Part shown: in pieces, positions 7,386-13,381 of the stretch | Layout of the letters: every line of letters begins with the position of its first letter | How positions within the stretch are numbered: the stretch's first letter is position 1 | The notes under the pieces: generated by a model | Told to the model about the DNA's origin: nothing | Databases searched by the model: none | The model's input: only the letters and a program-made list of their open reading frames with translations | Made by a program: the position numbers and the translations under genes | NCBI GenBank assembly: GCA_043812055.1 | Contig: JBDRMN010000016.1 | Location: 1-16,415, forward strand | DNA length: 16,415 nucleotides | Source: JBDRMN01 sp043812055 | GTDB taxonomy: Bacteria > Patescibacteriota > Gracilibacteria > JAHISY01 | Direction of reading: 5' to 3'

Positions 7386-8639
7386 ATGCCCCAAACCTTA
7401 GTCGAGAAAATTATCGAAAACCACATCATTTCCGGAAAACCAGTTCTGGGCGGGTTCGTGAAGATCAAAATTGACCGCTTACTTTGTCACGAAGTGACCA
7501 CGCCACCCGCGATTGAAATGCTGGAAAAACGGGGAATTGAGCAGGTTTTTGATCCGGAAAAGATTGTCGTAACTCCCGACCACTTCATCCCGGCGAAAGA
7601 TGAGAAGTCGGCGGCTCTGGCAAAGCAGCTGGATGAATGGGTGCGCAAAGTCGGAATCAAGCATTACTATCCGATCGGGCGACACGGAGTCTGCCACACG
7701 ATTTTCCTGGAACAGGGACACATCGGTCCGGGGATGGTGGCGATTGCCGGTGATTCCCATACCTGCACGCACGGAGTTGTCGGTGCGTTTTCCTTCGGAG
7801 TGGGCACGACGGATGTGGCGTACGCGATTGCGACGGGAGAAGTATGGCTGGAAGTTCCCCAAACTATTCAAGTAATCGTTCAGGGCAAACTAGCCAAAGG
7901 TGTTTTGGCGAAAGATGCGATGTTGGAAGTGATTCACAAACTTGGTGTGGGTGGTGCAACGAATCAGGTAATCGAGTTCAGCGGAGAAGTCATTGACGCT
8001 CTGGAAGTTGAGGATCGTGTGGTTTTCTCCAATATGGCTGTGGAGGCTGGAGCGACCTGCGGGATTATCAATCCAGATGAGAAGACCATCAAGTACGTCA
8101 AGGAACGCGGCCTGAAGGATTTCGAAGAACTTAAAAGCGACAAAGACGCGAAATACGAAAAGACTGTAGAAATAGATGTTTCCGCACTTGAACCGCAAGT
8201 GGCCTACCCTCATCTGCCGAGCAATACGAAGTCAATCAGCGAAGCGAAGAAAGACAAGATCAAAATTGATCAGGCTTACTTGGGGAGTTGCACGAATGGC
8301 CGGATTGCCGATTTGCGTGAAGCAGCGGAAGTTCTGAAGGGTCAGAAAATTGCGGACGGCGTGCGGATGATTGTCGTGCCGGCAACTACCGACATCTGGA
8401 ATCAGGCGGAGCAGGAAGGTTTGTTCAAGATCTTCACCGCTGCTGGCGCTACGATCAGTACGCCGACCTGTGGGGCCTGTCTGGGCGGGCACATGGGAGT
8501 GCTGGCGGCGGGGGAGCGGGCGATTGCTTCGACAAACAGAAACTTCGTCGGACGGATGGGCTCGAAGGAGTCTGAGGTTTATTTGGCCTCACCGAGAATT
8601 GTTGCTACTTCGGCAATAGCTGGCTTAATTTCAGATTAG
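7386..8639 (+). CDS. leuC: 3-isopropylmalate dehydratase/homoaconitase-family large subunit
   Basis: The 417 residues cover the full large-subunit length of the shorter, archaeal/thermophile-like LeuC type. Three [4Fe-4S] ligand cysteines are visible: Cys302 in LGSCTNGR, and Cys362 and Cys365 in TPTCGACLGGHMG. Other family signatures are DRLLCHEVTTPPAIEML (30-46), GDSHTCTHG (122-130) and NRNFVGRMGS (384-393). In leucine synthesis, LeuCD isomerises 2-isopropylmalate to 3-isopropylmalate. Relatives act on homoaconitate, methylmalate or similar acids, and sequence alone cannot fix the substrate. No small swivel subunit (LeuD) lies in the window, so the partner must be elsewhere or missing. The start lacks Shine-Dalgarno and follows an A-run. 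Confidence is high for the family, moderate for the leucine pathway. Confidence 0.9.
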   Translation: MPQTLVEKIIENHIISGKPVLGGFVKIKIDRLLCHEVTTPPAIEMLEKRGIEQVFDPEKIVVTPDHFIPAKDEKSAALAKQLDEWVRKVGIKHYYPIGRHGVCHTIFLEQGHIGPGMVAIAGDSHTCTHGVVGAFSFGVGTTDVAYAIATGEVWLEVPQTIQVIVQGKLAKGVLAKDAMLEVIHKLGVGGATNQVIEFSGEVIDALEVEDRVVFSNMAVEAGATCGIINPDEKTIKYVKERGLKDFEELKSDKDAKYEKTVEIDVSALEPQVAYPHLPSNTKSISEAKKDKIKIDQAYLGSCTNGRIADLREAAEVLKGQKIADGVRMIVVPATTDIWNQAEQEGLFKIFTAAGATISTPTCGACLGGHMGVLAAGERAIASTNRNFVGRMGSKESEVYLASPRIVATSAIAGLISD

Positions 8640-8649
8640 CTGAGCCTGT

Positions 8650-8665
8650 CCCCGCGAAAGCGGGG
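8650..8665. repeat. GC-rich hairpin after leuC
   Basis: Arms CCCCGC (8650-8655) and GCGGGG (8660-8665) close a GAAA tetraloop 10 nt after the leuC stop. The stem is strong but no T-tract follows on the plus strand. It may act as a 3'-end stabiliser or be a dispersed repeat; efficient intrinsic termination is less likely. Confidence 0.5.
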
Positions 8666-8698
8666 AAGTGCGGTGAAGGGAAATTATAAGCGATTAAA

Positions 8699-9202
8699 AT
8701 GAAAAATTTAGTAGCCTCCGCAAAATCTCTTTTAGAATTTTTAAACGAAATAACTTTTTTACAACTAGTCTTAATCTTGTTTTCACTTTTATCATTAATA
8801 ATTTTCTTATTGGTTTTGATTCGCAATGTTGTTAGTGTTTGGAAGAATACTTATTTAATTTTAAATAACAATAGAAGCGCTTTAGGGAGAGGATTAGGGA
8901 AGCACTTCGCGGATAGGTTTATAAGGATTTGGTATTCAGATGATTTAATGTATGGTGATAATAGTTTTGAAAATTACTTAGAAAATGTAGGTTTAGGTAG
9001 ATTTAGGCACAACACTAAAGTTATTGATGATGAGTTAGCAAAAATGAAACTTATAAAAATTGATAAACATGAAAATAAGGTTTACCCAATTCATAATTGG
9101 AAAAATCGTTTAACCCTAAAAATAGCAATTTATTGGTTAGTAATTTTTAGTGGTGATAGGTTGAGTTACTATAAAGGTTTAAAAAAACACGATGGTTCGT
9201 AG
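8699..9202 (+). CDS. Hypothetical membrane protein, 167 aa, AT-rich gene
   Basis: Not recognised. One clear transmembrane helix covers about residues 20-42 (LVLILFSLLSLIIFLLVL core). A soluble region with aromatic and charged residues follows, then a second hydrophobic stretch at about 138-150 (LTLKIAIYWLVIF) which may or may not span. Base composition is strikingly AT-rich, with many AAA, TTA and AAT codons, unlike leuC before it and htrA after it. This suggests recent acquisition or relaxed selection. The start has no Shine-Dalgarno. The last codons and the TAG stop lie inside a hairpin repeat (9194-9228), so the present C-terminus may have been set by repeat insertion. It may be a real small gene or a remnant. 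Confidence 0.6.
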   Translation: MKNLVASAKSLLEFLNEITFLQLVLILFSLLSLIIFLLVLIRNVVSVWKNTYLILNNNRSALGRGLGKHFADRFIRIWYSDDLMYGDNSFENYLENVGLGRFRHNTKVIDDELAKMKLIKIDKHENKVYPIHNWKNRLTLKIAIYWLVIFSGDRLSYYKGLKKHDGS

Positions 9203-9427
9203 TTGTCCCACCTGGGACACTGCGAACCTTGTTTGCACTGCGCGGCTTAAGGTTGTCAGTGGATTTTGGTTCGAAACACAGCTTCGAACCGTCATCATTT
9301 TTTACGCAGGTTCAGATTTGCAATCTGAACCGCAATGTTTTCGTTCGATTTTGTAAATCGAACACTCGTAGGAACGGGTCTGGAGACCCGTTCTGAAACA
9401 TCAAGGTTCGGGTTACAAACCCGAACC
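9194..9427. repeat. Cluster of six short hairpins sharing GTTC/GAAC ends
   Basis: Hairpin 1 has outer arms GGTTCG (9194-9199)/CGAACC (9223-9228) and an inner stem TGTCCCA/TGGGACA. Hairpin 2 is GGTTCGAA (9268-9275)/TTCGAACC (9283-9290). Hairpin 3 is GGTTCAGATT (9309-9318)/AATCTGAACC (9322-9331). Hairpin 4 is GTTCGATTT (9343-9351)/AAATCGAAC (9355-9363). Hairpin 5 is GAACGGGTC (9372-9380)/GACCCGTTC (9385-9393). Hairpin 6 is GGTTCGGGTT (9405-9414)/AACCCGAACC (9418-9427). Stems are perfect; loops are 3-7 nt except inside hairpin 1. Stem interiors differ but the GGTTC-type ends recur. They resemble REP-type palindromes mobilised by RAYT transposases, though none is encoded here. Confidence 0.85.
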
Positions 9428-9447
9428 TGCGATAGATCCAAAATCAT

Positions 9448-9500
9448 TTGCCATTTGGATTTTGAGCTTGAATTGACATTTGAGCTTTGTAATTTGAAAT
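9448..9500. repeat. AT-rich 7-bp phased repeat tract (TTG family)
   Basis: Seven units beginning TTG and ending T keep 7-bp register: TTGCCAT, TTGGATT and TTGAGCT (9448-9468), then after a 4-nt insertion TTGACAT, TTGAGCT, TTGTAAT and TTGAAAT (9473-9500). The first and last bases are conserved and the middle varies. This is a degenerate tandem heptanucleotide tract, not a coding sequence. Confidence 0.65.
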
Positions 9501-9517
9501 TATTCCATCAAATGCCT

Positions 9518-9534
9518 GCGCGTAGCAAACGCGC
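9518..9534. repeat. GC-rich hairpin between repeat tracts
   Basis: Arms GCGCGT (9518-9523) and ACGCGC (9529-9534) surround loop AGCAA. It is the seventh hairpin in the gap between the 167-residue gene and htrA. It lacks the GTTC/GAAC ends of the other six. Confidence 0.55.
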
Positions 9535-9541
9535 TCTTCAA

Positions 9542-9576
9542 CTGTTCCCTAAAACCTGTTCCCTGTTCCCTAGCCC
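9542..9576. repeat. 7-bp phased repeat (GGAACAG family) overlapping htrA stop
   Basis: Five consecutive 7-bp units on the plus strand: CTGTTCC (9542), CTAAAAC (9549), CTGTTCC (9556), CTGTTCC (9563) and CTAGCCC (9570). On the minus strand they read as GGAACAG-type units following htrA. The htrA TAG stop (9570-9572) is made by the last unit, so the repeat lies at the very end of the gene. Confidence 0.7.
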
Positions 9577-10784
9577 TCCTCCCACTCCCCCAACGTCACC
9601 TTCAACTTTTCCTCTTGGCCGTCTCGCAGAATTGTTAGCTCAATAATATCTTCCGGTGAAAGTTTATTGAGCTGGTCGGCCAGAGTGTTGTCGGTATCAA
9701 CCTTTTTGCCATCGACTTCAATAATAATGTCGCCGCCTTTTAGTCCTGCTTCTGCAGCGGGAGTATCTGCCACCACTGCCGGTAAATCGTCTTCTCCGTG
9801 CAGCCACGCACCGTAATCACTGCCCAGTAGCATTTCTTTATTCAGCTCCGGAGTGATCAGCTGATAGCGGACCCCGAGGAAGGGCTTGACGATTTTGCCG
9901 AATTTCTCGATCTGATCAAGGATTCGCCTGATCGTGGGTTGATCCATCGGAATGGCGAAGCCAATTCCCTGAGCACCGCCAGCAACTGCGGTATTGACCC
10001 CCAGGACTTTTCCGGAAAGAGCTACCAGTGGTCCGCCGGAATTACCCGGATTGATTGCGGCATCGGTTTGCAGTAGTTCGCTCAGTCGTTCGGTGCTGCC
10101 GCGGCCGTCGCCGGCAGTGATGGTTCTCCCGTTGGCCGAGATCACCCCGAGCGTGATGGTATTGTCGAATTGCCCCAGCGCGTTGCCGATCGCTACCACG
10201 AGCTGGCCGACTTTCACGTTCGTTTGATCTGGAACGAACTCGACTGCTTTAAACTTCTCGCCGTCTTCATTTTTGATCTGCAAAATCGCGAGATCATTCG
10301 TGGGATCGCGGGTTATCACCTCCGCGATAAATTCGCTTTCATCTGCGAAGAAGACGGTGTATTCGGCTTCGCTGTCGCTCACTACGTGTTTATTCGTGAG
10401 AATCAATCCGTCCTCCGAAATCACGAAACCCGTGCCCGCCCCGACCTGTTTTTTCTCTCGGCGCACTTCCGGTTCACGAGTCTCGGAACGCGGGATTCCG
10501 AAAAAATCATCGAAACGTGGATCGTTGAAGAAAAACGAACGCGGATCACGCATAACGTATTCCACGTCTTTCGTACCCACGATACTTACCACGCTATCGT
10601 GCAGCCTGTCGGCTACCTCGATCACCGCATTCTCCGCGATCACTTCGCGCGTAATTTCTGTTTGTGTGTTGCTGTCTGGTTCAGCGGACGGGGGAGTAGT
10701 GAACTGATCGGAAACGTAACTGCCAAAGAGGCCGGCGAGAAAAGCCAACACAATTAAGAGGGTGTAACTTTGCTGCTTGGCCAT
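9570..10784 (-). CDS. htrA: HtrA/DegP-type membrane-anchored serine protease
   Basis: The 404 residues start with an uncleaved-looking N-terminal transmembrane anchor (about 7-25). A trypsin-like domain follows, with catalytic His133 (LTNKHVVS), Asp164 (TNDLAIL) and Ser249 in GNSGGPL, so the triad is intact. One C-terminal PDZ domain spans about 303-398 (PFLGVRY, TPAAEAGLKGGDIIIEVDGK). One PDZ plus an N-terminal anchor matches DegS or Gram-positive HtrA architecture rather than two-PDZ DegP. It likely degrades misfolded proteins outside the cytoplasmic membrane. Residues 73-112 form an insertion rich in Phe, Arg and Asp (LA-loop region). It is transcribed alone from a convincing promoter. Its stop codon lies within a heptanucleotide repeat. 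Confidence 0.92.
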   Translation of the reverse strand: MAKQQSYTLLIVLAFLAGLFGSYVSDQFTTPPSAEPDSNTQTEITREVIAENAVIEVADRLHDSVVSIVGTKDVEYVMRDPRSFFFNDPRFDDFFGIPRSETREPEVRREKKQVGAGTGFVISEDGLILTNKHVVSDSEAEYTVFFADESEFIAEVITRDPTNDLAILQIKNEDGEKFKAVEFVPDQTNVKVGQLVVAIGNALGQFDNTITLGVISANGRTITAGDGRGSTERLSELLQTDAAINPGNSGGPLVALSGKVLGVNTAVAGGAQGIGFAIPMDQPTIRRILDQIEKFGKIVKPFLGVRYQLITPELNKEMLLGSDYGAWLHGEDDLPAVVADTPAAEAGLKGGDIIIEVDGKKVDTDNTLADQLNKLSPEDIIELTILRDGQEEKLKVTLGEWEEG

Positions 10785-10810
10785 TTTGAGAGGGGTTAGG
10801 AACGAAGGGG

Positions 10811-10839
10811 ATTTTAGAGAAATAGAAAAATGAGTTCAA
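10811..10839 (-). promoter_or_regulatory. Putative htrA promoter
   Basis: On the minus strand, TTGAAC (plus 10834-10839), 17 bp and TAAAAT (plus 10811-10816) are seen. The -10 ends 26 bp before the htrA ATG. The spacing is optimal and the -10 matches the hexamer found before other genes of this window. Confidence 0.55.
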
Positions 10840-10929
10840 GGCTGTTGGGTTTTTGGGTTGTTAGGTCTCTGGGGTTTTGGGTGGGATTGTTGAGATTATC
10901 ACGATTGTTGGGATTATTAAGAGGATAAG
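10840..10929. repeat. G/T-rich 9-bp phased repeat tract
   Basis: The clearest units are GATTGTTGA (10885), GATTATCAC (10894), GATTGTTGG (10903) and GATTATTAA (10912). The upstream G/T-rich sequence from 10840 can be cut in the same 9-bp register with more divergence. It lies just upstream of the htrA promoter and before the next gene on the plus strand. The period of 9 distinguishes it from the 7-bp tracts elsewhere. Confidence 0.5.
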
Positions 10930-10931
10930 AG

Positions 10932-10967
10932 CTTGCCCTGAGGAGTGTTAGCGACGAAGGGTTCAAG
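10932..10967. repeat. CCCTTCG...CTCAGGG-type imperfect palindrome
   Basis: CTTG (10932-10935) pairs with CAAG (10964-10967), and CCCT (10936-10939) with AGGG (10958-10961). On the minus strand it begins CCCTTCG and ends CTCAGGG. It resembles a palindromic sequence common in metagenome-derived bacterial genomes, and partly the insert in yraN. It lies 29 bp before the ATG of the next gene. Confidence 0.5.
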
Positions 10968-10996
10968 GTTTGATTTTGGAGAGGTGGAAAGTTAAG

Positions 10997-12250
10997 ATGC
11001 CTGACCACAATTTTTATAAAATGGTCAGTAGAAGACGAGCACCGGAATCATCTAGTGATATTTTCCCTGAAGATCTTGCTGATCTTTACAGAGGAATTGA
11101 GGATTTTGATCTGGAACCCTGCAGTGACCTTCCTGAGTTTGATGCTCAGCTGTGGCTAGCAGAGAAAAATCGCGCTGCTAGGGCAGGAGACAGATCAATA
11201 ATATCGGGAGTGCTAACAGGTCGAAAAGAAGAAAAAAAATCTGAACTTACCGACTTCAAAGCCGGTCTCAGCGAAGGACGTTTGTTTGTCACCATCCAGG
11301 GGAAGTCTATGGCTCTCAGTGTCAGCGATGATATAAGTAAAATTGCTTTAGCGAGAATCAAAGAGCTCTTGCGAAAAAATAAAATACAGCTGAGCGATTT
11401 GAAAGAGATTTTTGGATCAGCAGAGGGCAGGGACAAATTTTGTTCTTCTGTTGAAATTAGCTCTGACGGAAATAGTCACGAGGTTGCTTTTCGGGGAGCT
11501 GAAATAGATAGATGGTTGGTGGGGTTTGAAGAGGAGGAACAAGAAACAAAAAAATCTAAAAAGCCATCGAGACCTCTAAAAAAAGAAGGAAAAAAGAAAA
11601 GAAAATCTCCAGAAAGTCCGCTGGGTGATAATGAAATCGTAATTCCTAAATTCGGAAAAATTACTTTCGTCTCAGATAATTTAATTCTGTCTGCCGAGGG
11701 AAAGAATATGATTATGTGTTGCGATGATGAAATAAGTGAAAGTGTTTTAGACAGAATAAAGAGTCTTTTAAGAAGTGAAAAGATGGTGTTGGATGATCTG
11801 AGACAAATCTTTGGGAGGGAGAAGGGTAGAGTGCATGTTTTTACATCAATTACGCTTCTGCCCAGCGAAGGTCTATTTAAAATTGATTTCGTAGAGCCTG
11901 CAGCAAGTGACTGGTTGGCAAAATTTGGGAAAAGAAGCAAGCCTAGTTTTTCTAAGGATTCCATTTTTATCATATCAGGCAGGTTAACTGTGAAATTGGA
12001 TGATGTAGGAGAGCTAGTTTTCGAGGAGGATGGGCAGACTTGGGGTATTTCTATTTTGGGTGATGAAGGGGAGAAAATTTGGAAAGAAGTGCTTACTTTC
12101 GTGAAGTCAGGGGTTTTTAAATTAAGTGACTTCTTTGCGAGAGGCAGTAGGGTAATGAGTGGATGCTCGAAGAGGCCTCGATATCAGGATTATGAAATTA
12201 GTTTGGACCCAGCGGAAGCAAGAAAATTTCTTCAGAAATTTGAGGATTAA
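10997..12250 (+). CDS. Unrecognised protein with three internal domain repeats (417 aa)
   Basis: I chose ATG 10997 over the in-frame TTG at 10970 because GGAGAGGTGG (10978-10987) lies at a suitable distance before it. No known family is evident. Numbered from this ATG, an acidic N-terminal ~75 residues precede three copies of one ~95-residue unit: about 83-177, 213-310 and 323-415. A Lys-rich linker lies between copies 1 and 2. Copies 1 and 2 share IKELLRKNKIQLSDLKEIFG versus IKSLLRSEKMVLDDLRQIFG, then a beta stretch and DRWLVGF versus SDWLAKF. Copy 3 keeps VFKLSDFF and KFLQKF. Each reads as beta strands, helix, beta strands, short helix. There is no signal peptide or membrane segment, so it is probably cytoplasmic. 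It is more AT-rich than its neighbours. Confidence 0.8.
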   Translation: MPDHNFYKMVSRRRAPESSSDIFPEDLADLYRGIEDFDLEPCSDLPEFDAQLWLAEKNRAARAGDRSIISGVLTGRKEEKKSELTDFKAGLSEGRLFVTIQGKSMALSVSDDISKIALARIKELLRKNKIQLSDLKEIFGSAEGRDKFCSSVEISSDGNSHEVAFRGAEIDRWLVGFEEEEQETKKSKKPSRPLKKEGKKKRKSPESPLGDNEIVIPKFGKITFVSDNLILSAEGKNMIMCCDDEISESVLDRIKSLLRSEKMVLDDLRQIFGREKGRVHVFTSITLLPSEGLFKIDFVEPAASDWLAKFGKRSKPSFSKDSIFIISGRLTVKLDDVGELVFEEDGQTWGISILGDEGEKIWKEVLTFVKSGVFKLSDFFARGSRVMSGCSKRPRYQDYEISLDPAEARKFLQKFED

Positions 12251-12276
12251 TCCAGAGTAGTTTCAAAGATGAAGAT

Positions 12277-12305
12277 TTTTCAGTCTCCTCCTTTTTTGCT
12301 AAACT
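12277..12305 (+). promoter_or_regulatory. Weak putative purP1 promoter
   Basis: TTTTCA (12277-12282) and TAAACT (12300-12305) are separated by 17 bp, and the -10 ends 22 bp before the ATG. Both boxes match consensus at four or five positions. The 77-bp gap holds nothing else clear. Confidence 0.35.
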
Positions 12306-12327
12306 CCATCAAACCTTATCAAAAAAA

Positions 12328-13338
12328 ATGCTGAAACTCCCCAAAAGAATCGCAACCTTAGGTTCGCACACCGCGCTGCAGATTCTGAAGGGGGCGCAGG
12401 ATGAGGGCTTTGAGACGATTTGTGTGTGCGAGAAGAAGCGCGTGAAGCCTTACAAAATGTTTCCAGTCGCGGATGAGATTATCGAGATTGAGAAGTTCAC
12501 GGATTTTCCGAAGATCGAAAAGAAGCTAATCGAAAGAGATGCAATCGTGATCCCGCACGGTAGTTTCGTCGAATATCTGAAGCCCGAACGGATTAAAAAA
12601 ATGAAGGTGCCGCACTACGGGAATAAAAAAATTCTCGACTGGGAAAGTGATCGTCGCAAGCAGCAGAAGTGGCTTACACAAGCCAATATAAAGATGCCTT
12701 TGATCTTCGACAAGCCGGAGGATATCGACCGGCCGGTGATCGTAAAGTTCCACGGGGCGAAAGGAGGGCGGGGCTATTTCTTAGCCAATAGCGCTTCTGA
12801 GTTCTACGAGAAAATTGCCAAACATCCGGATGAGCGGTTCACGATTCAGGAGTACATCGTGGGAGTGCCGATTTACGTCCATTATTTTTATTCCCGGATA
12901 ACCGGCGAGCTCGAAATCCTCGGCTTCGATAAACGCTACGAAAGTAACGCGGATTCGATTGGTCGGGTCGCGGCGAGTGATCAGATCACGGTGAATCTCA
13001 CGACGAGCTACACAATTGTCGGGAATATTCCGCTCGTAGTACGGGAGTCACTTTTGCCGTACTTCATCAAGATCGGGGAGCGGGTAGTGGAGGAATCGAA
13101 AAAATTGGAACCCCCGGGACTTTTCGGCCCGTTCTGTCTGGAAGGAATAGTGACTCAAGATCTCATTCTCACCGTTTTTGAAATCTCGGCGCGAATCGTC
13201 GCCGGTACGAATCCGTTTACCGCCGGATCGCCTTATACCTTCTTCAAATACAATGAGCCGATGAGTACGGGGCGGAGGATTGCGAGAGATATTAAGATGG
13301 CGATTGAGCGGGGAGAATTAGATAAAGTTTTGGGTTGA
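12328..13338 (+). CDS. purP: Archaeal-type formate-dependent FAICAR synthetase, PurP
   Basis: PurP joins formate to AICAR with ATP, giving FAICAR, the ninth step of purine synthesis in many archaea; most bacteria use folate-dependent PurH instead. The 336 residues match the family closely. An N-terminal nucleotide-binding motif reads IATLGSHTALQILKGAQDEGF (8-28). The ATP-grasp core has VKFHGAKGGRGYF (139-151), followed by QEYIVGVPIYVHYFYS (174-189), GPFCLEG (267-273) and FEISARIVAGTN (284-295) near the metal site. All look intact, so this is the likely active copy. There is no Shine-Dalgarno. A second paralogue follows after 43 bp on the same strand. No other pur gene lies in the window. Confidence 0.88.
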   Translation: MLKLPKRIATLGSHTALQILKGAQDEGFETICVCEKKRVKPYKMFPVADEIIEIEKFTDFPKIEKKLIERDAIVIPHGSFVEYLKPERIKKMKVPHYGNKKILDWESDRRKQQKWLTQANIKMPLIFDKPEDIDRPVIVKFHGAKGGRGYFLANSASEFYEKIAKHPDERFTIQEYIVGVPIYVHYFYSRITGELEILGFDKRYESNADSIGRVAASDQITVNLTTSYTIVGNIPLVVRESLLPYFIKIGERVVEESKKLEPPGLFGPFCLEGIVTQDLILTVFEISARIVAGTNPFTAGSPYTFFKYNEPMSTGRRIARDIKMAIERGELDKVLG

Positions 13339-13369
13339 CAAAAAATTTCAAATTTTAAATTTAAAATTT
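13335..13369 (+). promoter_or_regulatory. TTGACA box and 20-bp palindrome before second purP
   Basis: TTGACA (13335-13340), a perfect -35 consensus, overlaps the purP1 stop. A perfect 20-bp A/T-only palindrome centred at 13359/13360 follows (13350-13369). -10 candidates are TAAATT at 15-bp spacing and TAAAAT (13362-13367) at 21 bp; neither spacing is ideal. The palindrome may be an operator, or just low-complexity DNA. An internal promoter for the second purP is possible. Confidence 0.35.
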
Positions 13370-13381
13370 AAAATTACTTCC

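Noticed and set aside
8650..8665. Intrinsic terminator of leuC
   Set aside because: Strong stem but no following T-run; kept as hairpin/repeat only.
9194..9427. CRISPR array
   Set aside because: The hairpins differ in stem sequence and spacing (8-39 bp gaps), there are no identical direct repeats of 24-40 bp, and no cas gene is near.
9335..9646. 103-aa plus-strand ORF
   Set aside because: It runs through hairpins, both heptanucleotide tracts and the htrA 3' end; the translation is repeat-derived.
10170..10757. 195-aa and 144-aa plus-strand ORFs inside htrA
   Set aside because: Opposite-strand shadows of a gene whose protease triad and PDZ are intact.
10970..10996. TTG start for the triplicated-domain protein
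   Set aside because: No ribosome site fits it, whereas GGAGAGGTGG precedes ATG 10997.
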